Assembly: GCA_038881895.1 (NCBI GenBank)
Contig: JAVZOV010000003.1
Coordinates: 192,492-256,491, forward strand
Length of the DNA stretch: 64,000 bases
Reading direction: 5' to 3'
From: Thermoprotei archaeon
Lineage (GTDB): Archaea > Thermoproteota > Thermoprotei > Gearchaeales > WAQG01
Below are positions 35,325-43,465 of this stretch, piece by piece; the first letter of the stretch is position 1, and each line of letters begins with the position of its first letter. The translations under genes and the position numbers were made by a program. A model generated the notes under the pieces. It ran no database searches and was not told the origin of the DNA. It worked only from the letters and a program-made list of their open reading frames with translations.

Positions 35325-35867
35325 TTACTGTTTTTCTAGCAGTTTTTTCTTTATCTCTTCTGGTACTCTATACGTGAAAGGCATTTTTGTTTCATCTCTT
35401 ATTAAGAGACCTTTATCAACCATTCTCTTCATCGTTCTTGCTATATGCTCTCTTGCCATTCCTAACATTTTAGCTATCCCTGTTGCTCCTTCTACACCGT
35501 ATGATGAATCTTGTAATAATAATCTTAGTATTTTCTCCTCCGTTATCGATAATCCTAACAGCTCTCTTTCTTTTTCAACTGCTTTTTCGGATAACATTTC
35601 ATTTAATGATAGATACTTTGATGTATAGTTTTCATACTTTCTTCTTATCCTTTGGTCTTTTGCTGATTGTTGAGTCTTTTGATAAAGTTCTTCCATCATT
35701 TCTCTCATCCGTCTTATTTCAAACCTAATTTTAGTTATGTCATCTTCTATGTACGCTAAACGTTCTTCAAGTATTCTATCTCTTCCCTTCATAGATTCTA
35801 CCAAATCTATTAAAGACTGCAAACGTGCCTCAAGTGAGCTTAATGGTATGTATGCTTTTCGTTCCAT
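35325..35867 (-). CDS. Winged-helix DNA-binding protein with N-terminal coiled coil
   Basis: 180 residues. Residues 8-75 form heptad-like repeats (ARLQSLIDLVESMKGRDRIL, EERLAYIEDDITKIRFEIRR), a likely coiled coil for oligomerisation. Residues 105-175 form a MarR/TrmB-like winged helix (TEEKILRLLLQDSSYGVEGA, GIAKMLGMAREHIARTMKRM). It is surrounded by GTGAT repeats, so autoregulation or another role at these sites is likely. No family name can be given with confidence. Confidence 0.65.
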   Translation of the reverse strand: MERKAYIPLSSLEARLQSLIDLVESMKGRDRILEERLAYIEDDITKIRFEIRRMREMMEELYQKTQQSAKDQRIRRKYENYTSKYLSLNEMLSEKAVEKERELLGLSITEEKILRLLLQDSSYGVEGATGIAKMLGMAREHIARTMKRMVDKGLLIRDETKMPFTYRVPEEIKKKLLEKQ

Positions 35868-36292
35868 TTAACATCTACAATATTATTTGTGACATGTGAT
35901 ATATAAACTCATCTCACAATCACGGTGATTAACTATTTTTATAAAATCATGGATCATATTTTATGATATATCATAAAACAGTTTATGAAAAAAATAAAAA
36001 ACATAGGATATATAGCCAGAAATATGCAAAAATATCTAATGATATGTGTGAGATTTAATATGATAAACAATTCTTTTTTAAAGATGAAAATATTACGTGA
36101 TTAAGTCACTGAAAGTCATTTTATGATTCGTGATTTCAATGTAAAATACTTGCTTATTTTTCAGTGATTTTTCTTTATTATGATAATTGTGATAAAAGTC
36201 ACGGGCGTGGTGTGATATCTTATTAAAATCATTAGCTGTGACTAAGTTATGCGAAAAAGATCATGTGGTTTTATGGCTTACCATTGTGATTT
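35868..36292. other. Repeat-rich intergenic region upstream of the winged-helix gene
   Basis: 425 bases with no gene. It holds about a dozen of the GTGAT half-sites and, near 35943-35985, overlapping palindromes (ATCATGGATCAT, TTTATGATATATCATAAA). This is the promoter side of the winged-helix gene and the 3' side of the aminotransferase gene. Confidence 0.6.
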
Positions 36293-37654
36293 TTATAATG
36301 TTTTTTCTGTGACTCTTATGTTTTTCTCGATTATTTCAATTGCTTTCTCAGCTAGTTCTCGTGTCATAGTTAATGGTGGTGCTATTCTTAGTGTTGATTT
36401 TCCTGCCGTTATTAATGCAACACCTTGCTTCCAGCTTTGTATAATAATATTTTCAGCTTCCTTAATCCCTGGTTCTTTAGTTTTTTTATCCTTCACTATT
36501 TCTACACCTATCATAAAACCTTTTCCTCTTACATCTCCTACTATTTTACTACTTTCTTCGATTTCTTTAAAATGTTTGTAAATATAATCCCCTACTTTCT
36601 GCACATTTTCAAGGAGGTTATTTTTCTCTATATACTCAATAGTCGATAGTGATGCGACACATGATACAGGATTCCCGCCGAATGTTGATGCGTGAGATCC
36701 CTTCTCCCATGTCATGACATCTTTACTTGCTATCATTGCTCCTAAAGGTAATCCTGAGGCGATGGCTTTTGCTAATGTTATTATGTCAGGTTTAACATTC
36801 CAATGCTCTATTGCAAACCATTTACCGGTTCGTCCAAAACCTGCTTGTATTTCATCATCTATGAATAAGATCCCATATTTTTCAGCTAGTTTTTTTAATT
36901 TTTCAAAATATCCCTGAGGCGGCCAAACATAACCTCCCTCACCCTGCACCGGTTCTACTACTATGCCTGCTACTTCTTCAGGTGGTACATATTTCGAGAG
37001 AACCCATTCTTCAATATAGTCAACGCAATATAGATTACATTCTGGATATTGTAGATGAAATGGGCATCTATAACAATATGGATACGGAACCTGAACTGTT
37101 GCTGGAACGAGTGGCGAAAATCCTTTCCGTTGCACTGGCTTTGATGCCGTCAAACTCATAGCTCCATAAGTTCTTCCATGAAACGATCCTATGAACGAAA
37201 AAAGGTAAGGCCGACCAGTTTTATATCTTGCCAACTTCATTGCTGCTTCTATTGCTTCAGCTCCACTATTCGAAAAATGAACCATTTTCTCTTTACCGTT
37301 TACAGGAACGATTTTTGTTAATTTCTCTGCTAATGTTACGGCCTCTTCATAATAAAAGTCTGTGAGACTATAGTGTAAAAATTTATCAACTTGCCTTTTT
37401 ATTGCTTCAGTAACTTCTTTTGGACGTCCAACATTAAGTACTACTAATCCAGAATTAAAATCTATATACTCATTACCATCAACATCGACCACTACATTTT
37501 CTTTAACTTCCTTTACAACCAAAGGATAGAAGCGAACATAAGAACGTGAAATAACTTTACTATCACGTTCAATTATTTTTTGAGCATTTGGGCCTGGTGG
37601 TGGAACGACAATTTTAGGTAAATCGTGAGGTTTATTGATAGACTCTTCACCCAT
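36293..37654 (-). CDS. Class III aminotransferase (GABA/ornithine aminotransferase or racemase-like)
   Basis: About 453 residues, PLP enzyme of the acetylornithine/4-aminobutyrate aminotransferase family. PLP-binding region SNSGAEAIEAAMKLAR; FIGSFHGRTYGAMSLTASK; Asp in LFIDDEIQAGFGRTGKWFA; Schiff-base Lys in IITLAKAIASGLPLGAM. Cys-rich insert CYRCPFHLQYPECNLYC is shared with archaeal relatives. Pyrococcus paralogues of this type include ornithine aminotransferase and amino-acid racemases, so activity is open. GGTGG six bases before ATG at 37654 picks the start; a longer frame begins nine codons upstream. Confidence 0.9.
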   Translation of the reverse strand: MGEESINKPHDLPKIVVPPPGPNAQKIIERDSKVISRSYVRFYPLVVKEVKENVVVDVDGNEYIDFNSGLVVLNVGRPKEVTEAIKRQVDKFLHYSLTDFYYEEAVTLAEKLTKIVPVNGKEKMVHFSNSGAEAIEAAMKLARYKTGRPYLFSFIGSFHGRTYGAMSLTASKPVQRKGFSPLVPATVQVPYPYCYRCPFHLQYPECNLYCVDYIEEWVLSKYVPPEEVAGIVVEPVQGEGGYVWPPQGYFEKLKKLAEKYGILFIDDEIQAGFGRTGKWFAIEHWNVKPDIITLAKAIASGLPLGAMIASKDVMTWEKGSHASTFGGNPVSCVASLSTIEYIEKNNLLENVQKVGDYIYKHFKEIEESSKIVGDVRGKGFMIGVEIVKDKKTKEPGIKEAENIIIQSWKQGVALITAGKSTLRIAPPLTMTRELAEKAIEIIEKNIRVTEKTL

Positions 37655-37904
37655 AGAATACCACCGAAATATTAAGATCACGCACCTTTATATATATTTC
37701 TAACTTCGTACTATTTTAACAAATTTCTTCATAACTTCGAAATATAACTATCATCAATCAAAAATATAACCACTCGTTTATATAAGAAAATCGTACTCAA
37801 AATTTTCTTTCATAACGCTAACTAGATTTATTTAGAGAATTTAGATAATTTACGGATCATAAAGTTTAATAGTTTTTGCGATAAAAAATATTTTGGTGTA
37901 CAGT

Positions 37905-38396
37905 ATGAGCGTTCAATTAAAAATTGTGAAAATAGTGCCACCAGAGGGTACAAATATTATTATAGGACAAACACACTTTATTAAGACTACTGAAGACATT
38001 TATGAACTTTTCGTTACAATAACACCTCATATAAAGTTTGGATTGGCATTCTGCGAATCATCAGGCCCACGTTTAGTGAGGCGCGAAGGTAATGATCAGG
38101 AGCTTATAGAATTAGCAACGAAGTACGCTTTAGATGTTGGAGCCGGTCATGTATTTGTAATCGTAATTAAAGGTGGTTATCCCATAAATGTATTAAATGC
38201 TCTTAAAAATGTTCAAGAAGTTGTAGGACTTTATTGTGCTACCGCTAACCCGATCGAGGTAATCGTAGCCGAAACAGAACAAGGCAGAGGAGTTTTAGGC
38301 GTCATAGACGGAGGGTCTCCACTAGGTGTTGAGAAAGAAGATGACATTAAGGCAAGACGCGATTTTCTAAGAAAAATAGGATACAAACTTAGATAA
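37905..38396 (+). CDS. Adenosine-specific kinase (DUF355)
   Basis: About 163 residues. The conserved blocks FGLAFCESSGPRLVRREGND, DVGAGHVFVIVIKGGYPINVL and VYCATANP-like GLYCATANPIEVIVAETEQG are those of the archaeal adenosine-specific kinase first solved from Pyrobaculum. Consistent with purine salvage alongside the nucleoside transporter of this window (inference). GGTG before ATG 37905; ORF could begin four codons earlier. Its 3' end overlaps the convergent DUF2070 gene by eight bases. Confidence 0.9.
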   Translation: MSVQLKIVKIVPPEGTNIIIGQTHFIKTTEDIYELFVTITPHIKFGLAFCESSGPRLVRREGNDQELIELATKYALDVGAGHVFVIVIKGGYPINVLNALKNVQEVVGLYCATANPIEVIVAETEQGRGVLGVIDGGSPLGVEKEDDIKARRDFLRKIGYKLR

Positions 38397-40134
38397 CATT
38401 AAATATTACAGTGATGAACGCAGCAATCATGAAAATAATAATAGGATATAATTCACCTTTAGGAACATATTTTTTCGCCATCTCATCTAATTTATAAAGA
38501 TTTTTCCCTAAAATCCTCAAATCTGTTATTGTAACATTAATATCACTTACTAATATTCTCTCCTTAAGATCTGCATTTTTCAGCCTATCCAGTATGATTT
38601 TTATTATTTCCGAAATATTACCATTTTCACCTAGCATGCTATAACCCTTTCCTCCTGGAACCAAAGCTACTACCGAATGTGTATCGCTTGTACACACTTC
38701 CCCATCATAACCTATTTTTAATGTTTCATTTATTATCTGTTCTCTTAATCCAACAATCATATTATTGGAATCAAAAAGCATTATGTAAAATGGTTTTTCA
38801 TTTTTAGGCTCCAAAACCATTATAGCAATACCACCCTCGCCATATCCTTCATGAGGTTTTCCTGGAAACGCTGTCTTTACAAGACTTATTTTTCCCTGTC
38901 TCTTTTCCAATTGTTTAAGCTGCATTAACGCTTTTTCTATTGCTTTTATTGAAGATCTACCGGCAATATCCTTCGAGAGTATTTCTGATCTGTCATTTGA
39001 GAGAGCGTTATGAGCATCTATTATTATTGGTTCCTTTAAACCAAGACTTTGGGAAAGTTTTTTTACTGGGTTTACAATATTTTCTGGTAAATCCTCCATC
39101 GGTAATGGTGATGCAGTCACAGTTATTATTGGAATATCATTAATTAAGAATGCCTTGACTTTTATCTGATCCTCACTAACATCTATAAGCCTTGTTAAGT
39201 ATACTTCATCAGTTTGTGATTGAGAGTTAATTATCGCCGTTTTTATCAATGATATTACTCTTTCCCTATCGTCATTAAGCACTAGATCAGATTCATGATT
39301 TGATGGAACATGGAATGGCATTGCAACAACACTCATCTCATCCCACATTTTTTTCATTATCTCAGAAGGTAAATTCGAACTACCCATATGCATTATAGGA
39401 CCTGGATGTATCGGTATTGATATTAATACCCCAATCGGTTTGCTCTCATTATAAAACACTAACAACCGCGCAATGTAATCTGCGGATGTAGATATGCTAG
39501 AAAACACTTGTTCAAGAGCTGTAGAATCCTTATTTGACCAAAGCCTCAGAAATGCACGAAATAGAGATATTGGACCAAGCCCAAACTTCCTCTTACCACT
39601 AATTTCAATGTACGCCATATAAACAAATCCTACCGCAGTTAAAATAAACGGAAGGAAAAAATCAATCAAAGAATTCTTCAAATTCTTTAATACAACGTCA
39701 TTAAAGTATAACATAGAAGACGATAACGGAAGCAGACACATAATACTCATTAACCCACGTTTAAAACTCTTTGTAATAACAGGTAGAGAATTAAAAACAA
39801 ACGACAATATAGTAGCCGATAATATTGCCCCTAATATTCCAGAAATTATATCTTTTAAAAGAAGATGCAAAAGACCTGCAAAAATTATCATAATATATAT
39901 TCCCAAACCTCTTCTCTTTGTAATATATTGATCTATCCTTCCATAAAGTAATAACACCGCTATACTCATTATGATTATTACATTAACTATCATAAATCCA
40001 ACATTAAAAAAGATCACAGGAATTACTACATACAACAACGATAACACAAATGCCATCATTAGTAACAATCTTAAATTAGGTAATGACCATAACTTAGAAT
40101 AATGAAGTGGAATAGATAAACCATCATCACTCAT
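38389..40134 (-). CDS. DUF2070 family archaeal membrane protein
   Basis: 581 residues. About six N-terminal membrane helices (residues 18-185), a large soluble domain (about 200-545) with HPGPIMHMGSSNLPSEI and DAHNALSNDRSEI motifs, and a C-terminal helix (YPIIIFMIAAFITVIFNVI). Metal-binding-like His/Asp residues suggest an enzyme, but function is unknown. Sec61-beta lies just upstream on the same strand, ten bases away, a pairing common in archaea. Confidence 0.85.
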   Translation of the reverse strand: MSDDGLSIPLHYSKLWSLPNLRLLLMMAFVLSLLYVVIPVIFFNVGFMIVNVIIIMSIAVLLLYGRIDQYITKRRGLGIYIMIIFAGLLHLLLKDIISGILGAILSATILSFVFNSLPVITKSFKRGLMSIMCLLPLSSSMLYFNDVVLKNLKNSLIDFFLPFILTAVGFVYMAYIEISGKRKFGLGPISLFRAFLRLWSNKDSTALEQVFSSISTSADYIARLLVFYNESKPIGVLISIPIHPGPIMHMGSSNLPSEIMKKMWDEMSVVAMPFHVPSNHESDLVLNDDRERVISLIKTAIINSQSQTDEVYLTRLIDVSEDQIKVKAFLINDIPIITVTASPLPMEDLPENIVNPVKKLSQSLGLKEPIIIDAHNALSNDRSEILSKDIAGRSSIKAIEKALMQLKQLEKRQGKISLVKTAFPGKPHEGYGEGGIAIMVLEPKNEKPFYIMLFDSNNMIVGLREQIINETLKIGYDGEVCTSDTHSVVALVPGGKGYSMLGENGNISEIIKIILDRLKNADLKERILVSDINVTITDLRILGKNLYKLDEMAKKYVPKGELYPIIIFMIAAFITVIFNVI

Positions 40135-40143
40135 TATTTCTCA

Positions 40144-40329
40144 CTAAGGAAGTACTCTAGCTTGTGCCAAAAGCACTAATGCCATTATTAATATCGATAT
40201 GAATATCACAATAGGTGGGCTTATCTTTACATTAGAGATATCCTCATCATAAAATCTTATCAGACCTGCCCCTGTTACAGGTGTCGCCTCACGCCTTTTT
40301 CCACCTTTTCTTTTCTCCTTTCTTGACAT
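40144..40329 (-). CDS. secG: Preprotein translocase subunit Sec61-beta (SecG)
   Basis: 61 residues. Basic N-terminus (MSRKEKRKGGKRREATPVTG), then AGLIRFYDEDISNVKISPPI and one C-terminal membrane helix. This is the archaeal Sec61-beta pattern. It is a tail-anchored accessory part of the SecYE channel. Confidence 0.93.
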   Translation of the reverse strand: MSRKEKRKGGKRREATPVTGAGLIRFYDEDISNVKISPPIVIFISILIMALVLLAQARVLP

Positions 40330-40628
40330 CTCACACTTTCTTATGTTTCTCTTCTACTTAAATTTTAATTTTTCATTTTACACTCTTCCACATAAGCTCA
40401 TTCCATTACAAACACTCCCTCACAATTCATCCTATCATAATCCACAAAAGAACATCAAGACATAGCAAAGCTGAAAAACTAATAAAATAATTAACATGAT
40501 ATAATGAATAACACTTGAACAAAACATTTTTCCCTTAGATATTTAGTATGAATTTTTTAGTTATGTTTTTCTATAAAAATAAAAAAATTTAAATTAAATT
40601 GTTAAAAATTATTTTTTAGAAATAAATA

Positions 40629-40867
40629 CTCCCACACCCCTTTATTTCCACTGGAAATAATATAGCATTATCCTGTTATTTTTCTACTAAAATATTTTTT
40701 AGTAAAATACATGAATATCTGTACCATAAAGCATTTAATATTTTAAAGAAATAACAAATGGGGTATTTTATTCTTAAGGAAATATGTTATTCTTAAACAA
40801 AAAGTTAATATCATGAAGAAACAGCATTTTGCTCACTAGTTCCAGTGGAAACAGAGGGGTGTGGGGG
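40629..40867. other. Probable replication origin: inverted ORB pair around AT-rich DNA
   Basis: Plus strand 40840-40866 reads TTCCAGTGGAAACAGAGGGG then TGTGGGG; the reverse complement of 40629-40656 reads TTCCAGTGGAAATAAAGGGG then TGTGGGAG. These agree with the archaeal origin recognition box: a dyad followed by a G-string. They face each other across about 180 bases of DNA with very few G/C, a suitable unwinding element. Genes on the left are mostly leftward (Sec61-beta, DUF2070, aminotransferase) and FAD synthase on the right is rightward. No orc1/cdc6 gene is in the window. The inverted copies also could be read as a MITE with terminal repeats, but the ORB match is specific. Bases 40330-40628 are AT-rich with no gene. 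Confidence 0.7.
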
Positions 40868-41202
40868 TTCTGAGTTAAGTAGAGATTCATAGTGTTTTAT
40901 CACCTCTACTCAACTCTTCCCTCTCGATTAGCTCATCGAGGGCTTTCGGGGTAAACCCGACATCCCCACATCCGAAGGTCAACCCCCAGCCCACCCATCC
41001 CCATAGGAAGTCATGCTTCCAGAGCAGAGGGGACATTAAAACGTATGAGCAACCTCTATTTAAACCTATCTGCTCTGAAAATACTGACAAAGGCAGCTAA
41101 ACGCTGCCTCTTAGCCTCTTTGAGAGTGCAAAGCTTCTCCATCAAGAAGATATTATGGCTTATCTCTATTTAAGTCTATCTATTTTGAAACTGTTTTTTA
41201 AG
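40865..41202 (-). mobile_element. IS607-derived mini-element (copy B)
   Basis: Reverse-complement copy of the element at 16752-17081, from CTTAAAAAACAGTTTCAAAA (minus strand, ending 41202) to TCTACTTAACTCAGAACCC (40865). It abuts the G-run of the right ORB, in keeping with a GG target. The internal 67-codon frame is the same end-to-end fusion seen in copy A. Bases 41203-41402 downstream are AT-rich and carry the promoter of the FAD synthase gene. Confidence 0.8.
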
Positions 41203-41402
41203 TCTTTCTTTATAGCAATTCTCTAACTAAACCGTTATTTAGAGAATGTGTGTTTCCATTATCTTAATTTAAAATTTATTGTTTTATTTTTTGTTTAATA
41301 TTTTCTGGTGAATGTTTTATTTGATTTTCTTAATTATTCTTTGATCTTCAATGTATGCAATTCAATTTATATTTCTGGTGGAATTTTATAGTTTGGGATG
41401 CA

Positions 41403-41861
41403 ATGAAGAGGAAAAAAGTATTAGTGGCTGGTACATTCGATATAATTCATCCTGGTCATTTATATCTTTTTAAGAAAGCTAATGAGTTAGGGGATGTTAT
41501 TGTGATCGTTGCCAGGGATAATTCTGTTAAACGTTTTAAAGGAAGGCCCCCTGTAATACCTGAACAGCAACGATTAGAAGTTGTATCATCAATAAAATAT
41601 GTGAAGAAAGCTATATTGGGTCATGACGATCCAGACATTTTAAAGATTGTTGAAGAAATAAAACCAGATATAATACTTCTTGGTCCTGACCAGAATTTTA
41701 AAGAAGAAGATATAACTAAAGAGTTAGAGAGAAGAGGATTAAGAGTAGAAGTGAGAAGAGCTGAACAATATATAGGATGCTCCTTCTGTAGTACAAGTAA
41801 GATCATTAGAAGAGTAATAGAACTTTATAAAGATAATCAAATCAAAATTCACTATGTTTAA
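41403..41861 (+). CDS. ribL: Archaeal FAD synthase / cytidylyltransferase (RibL-like)
   Basis: About 152 residues. Nucleotidyltransferase motif VAGTFDIIHPGHLYLFKKA (HxGH), KPDIILLGPDQNF and the C-terminal Cys pair in YIGCSFCSTSKIIRRVIELY (ISSTxxI-like CSTSKI) match RibL of Methanocaldococcus, which transfers AMP to FMN. The frame is open 16 codons upstream, but the conserved protein starts at MKRKKVLVAGTF. Confidence 0.85.
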   Translation: MKRKKVLVAGTFDIIHPGHLYLFKKANELGDVIVIVARDNSVKRFKGRPPVIPEQQRLEVVSSIKYVKKAILGHDDPDILKIVEEIKPDIILLGPDQNFKEEDITKELERRGLRVEVRRAEQYIGCSFCSTSKIIRRVIELYKDNQIKIHYV

Positions 41862-41940
41862 TTATAGCTATTAAATAAATCAAGTTCCTAAAATCCTTTG
41901 TTAATTGCTAATATCCTCTCTGCGCTAAAGATGAGGGTTG

Positions 41941-42136
41941 GACAGCAGCTCCCAAATAGATAGATTTTTATAGATGTTTAGTGTATTAAAGAATGCATGA
42001 ACGTGCCCGATATGTGGTGGTAAATTGGCACCGAATGGGCACGTCTAAACATGCTCAGGATGAGGGGAGCCCCGTTGACCCAGAAAGCCCTCTATGAAAT
42101 TGAGAGGGAAGGGACGAAAGTCCATGAATCCCATAA
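41941..42136 (+). mobile_element. Deleted derivative of the 5.9-7.2 kb TnpB element
   Basis: Left end CAAATAGATAGATTTTTATAGATGTTTAGTG equals, over blocks of under 20 bases each, the left end of the element at 7.1 kb. It then jumps into the tnpB tail: CPICGGKLAPNGH, then LNMLRMRGAPLTQKALYE, and ends GGGACGAAAGTCCATGAATC. The tnpB body has been deleted; no complete protein. Confidence 0.75.
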
Positions 42137-42312
42137 CGGTTCTCTTTTTAGGTTGTTCATTGTTTTGTAAATTGCTTTCACTTCTCTCACTTTTGTCATT
42201 GCTGGATGTGAAATACTTATCTTGCTTCTCTTGTCAGCTGTAGATCGCTTAATCTTGAAACCATAGTCTCTAATTAAGAATGAGTATGGGTTGTAACTGA
42301 TGAAAAATGGAT
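42137..42312 (-). pseudogene. Unrecognised coding remnant beside the mini-TnpB element
   Basis: On the minus strand about 55 codons stay open from a TAA near 42325: FFISYNPYSFLIRDYGFKIK, then STADKRSKISISHPAMTKVR, then EVKAIYKTMNNLKREP, running straight into the transposon end at 42136. The composition looks like a genuine protein (basic, alpha/beta) but no start codon is obvious and I cannot name a family. It is probably the surviving piece of a gene broken by the insertion. Confidence 0.3.
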
Positions 42313-42426
42313 AAAAGAATTATGCTATAGAGGAATATATAAAATAGCTATGGATTATCCAGATATAACAATTAGAAAAAGATCTTTAATAAATAATTAT
42401 GTGAAACAGCAAAATACGAAAATAAT

Positions 42427-42504
42427 TTAACTTCCACAACAACTTGAACTTTCAGATTTTGTCTTTTTCTTAGATTTTTGTTTACTTTTTTCTTTACTAC
42501 TCAC
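42427..42504 (-). CDS. Putative microprotein with C-terminal CCGS
   Basis: 25 residues: GTG start (42504-42502) preceded by GGTGAT six bases upstream, then SSKEKSKQKSKKKTKSESSS and CCGS, stop TAA. A highly basic Lys/Ser tract leads to a vicinal Cys pair. Short Lys-rich proteins ending in a Cys-Cys-Gly motif are seen in several archaea and may bind metal, but I cannot assign one. Could also be chance. It lies between the coding remnant and the HD hydrolase gene. Confidence 0.4.
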   Translation of the reverse strand: MSSKEKSKQKSKKKTKSESSSCCGS

Positions 42505-42595
42505 GTTTATCACCAAAAATAAAATGGTTTTTCCTATATATTTTTCCTATGTTGGTATAGTTGAAATGTTAATCTATCCTTCGAGATAAAGAACT

Positions 42596-43237
42596 TCACA
42601 TCTCTCCTTCCCATTCTTTTAAAAATCTTTCGAGATATTGTTCAACAAATTTATGTCTGTCTTCGGCTATTTTCTTCCCTGTTTTTGTGACGATCATATT
42701 TTTAACTCTCAAAACTTTTTCATATATATGATTAATCGATGTTAATGATTTCCCATCATATCTTTCCTTTGGTGAAGTTGATGGATCGTGAATTGGCATA
42801 TTACTCCACCCTCCATGAGTAAAAACTCTTGCTATTCCGATCGCGCCAAGCATATCTAATCTGTCTGCATCTTGTAAGATCTGTGCCTCTATGATTTCAG
42901 GTTTAAGATTGTTTCTATATCTATGCACCATAATACAATACACAACTTTTTCAATTTTTGCTTCTGGAAAACCGACCTCTTTGAGTATCCTTCTTGCAAT
43001 TTTTGCGCCTTCGATAGCATGGTCTTTAATTTTTCCCTCATCCTCCATGGACCTAGCAACATCGTGGAGAAGAGCAGCTGCCTTTACTACATCTAAATCC
43101 ACATTAGAGTCCTCCTCCTTTGCAATTCGAACGGCTAAGTTATACACTCTTTCCACATGAAATCTATCATGATGTGAGTGTTTATAAAATTCTTCACTTC
43201 TTTTTCTTATTTTTTCAAAAAGTTCATCGTTGGACAT
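42596..43237 (-). CDS. HD-domain phosphohydrolase
   Basis: 213 residues. Metal-binding His/Asp set: HSHHDRFHVERVYNLAVRIA, AAALLHDVARSMEDEG (HD), HAIEGAKIARRIL, and the distal Asp in LQDADRLDMLGAIGIAR. Family members hydrolyse (d)NMPs or cyclic nucleotides. GAGGTG precedes the ATG. Single gene. Confidence 0.85.
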   Translation of the reverse strand: MSNDELFEKIRKRSEEFYKHSHHDRFHVERVYNLAVRIAKEEDSNVDLDVVKAAALLHDVARSMEDEGKIKDHAIEGAKIARRILKEVGFPEAKIEKVVYCIMVHRYRNNLKPEIIEAQILQDADRLDMLGAIGIARVFTHGGWSNMPIHDPSTSPKERYDGKSLTSINHIYEKVLRVKNMIVTKTGKKIAEDRHKFVEQYLERFLKEWEGEM

Positions 43238-43465
43238 AAACCTGGCACCTCAGAATAACACTATACTCCATTACCAAATATTTTAACTTACTCATTTATT
43301 TTTTCATTAATTTTCGTTATTTAGTTTTGACTTAAGGAAAACGTAAATTTAGTCCAATCTTTTCATATCTATTCTACTATCAATGTGTAATACCATTTAA
43401 CTAAAAATTCTTTGACTAATTAAGAACATTAAAAGAGCTTTAAAGTGAAAACTCAAAAATTTAGA

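Larger units (their letters stand above)
35188..36290. repeat. Cluster of GTGAT/ATCAC half-sites around a winged-helix gene
   Basis: About 17 copies of GTGAT/GTGAC or their complement lie in the intergenic DNA on both sides of the gene at 35325-35867: at 35188, 35194, 35213, 35227, 35296, 35312, 35319, 35889, 35896, 35919, 35925, 36097, 36105, 36130, 36164, 36189, 36198, 36212, 36238 and 36286. Several form inverted pairs with variable spacers: GTGATTAGTCAC, GTGATTAAGTCAC, GTGATAAAAGTCAC. Hardly any fall inside the gene. They look like binding sites, most simply for the enclosed regulator. Confidence 0.6.

Noticed and set aside
40629-40867. MITE with 27-base terminal inverted repeats
   Set aside because: Geometry fits, but the repeat sequence matches the origin recognition box including dyad and G-string, and an isolated third copy exists at 35.28 kb; the origin reading is stronger. 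A genome-wide copy count would settle it.
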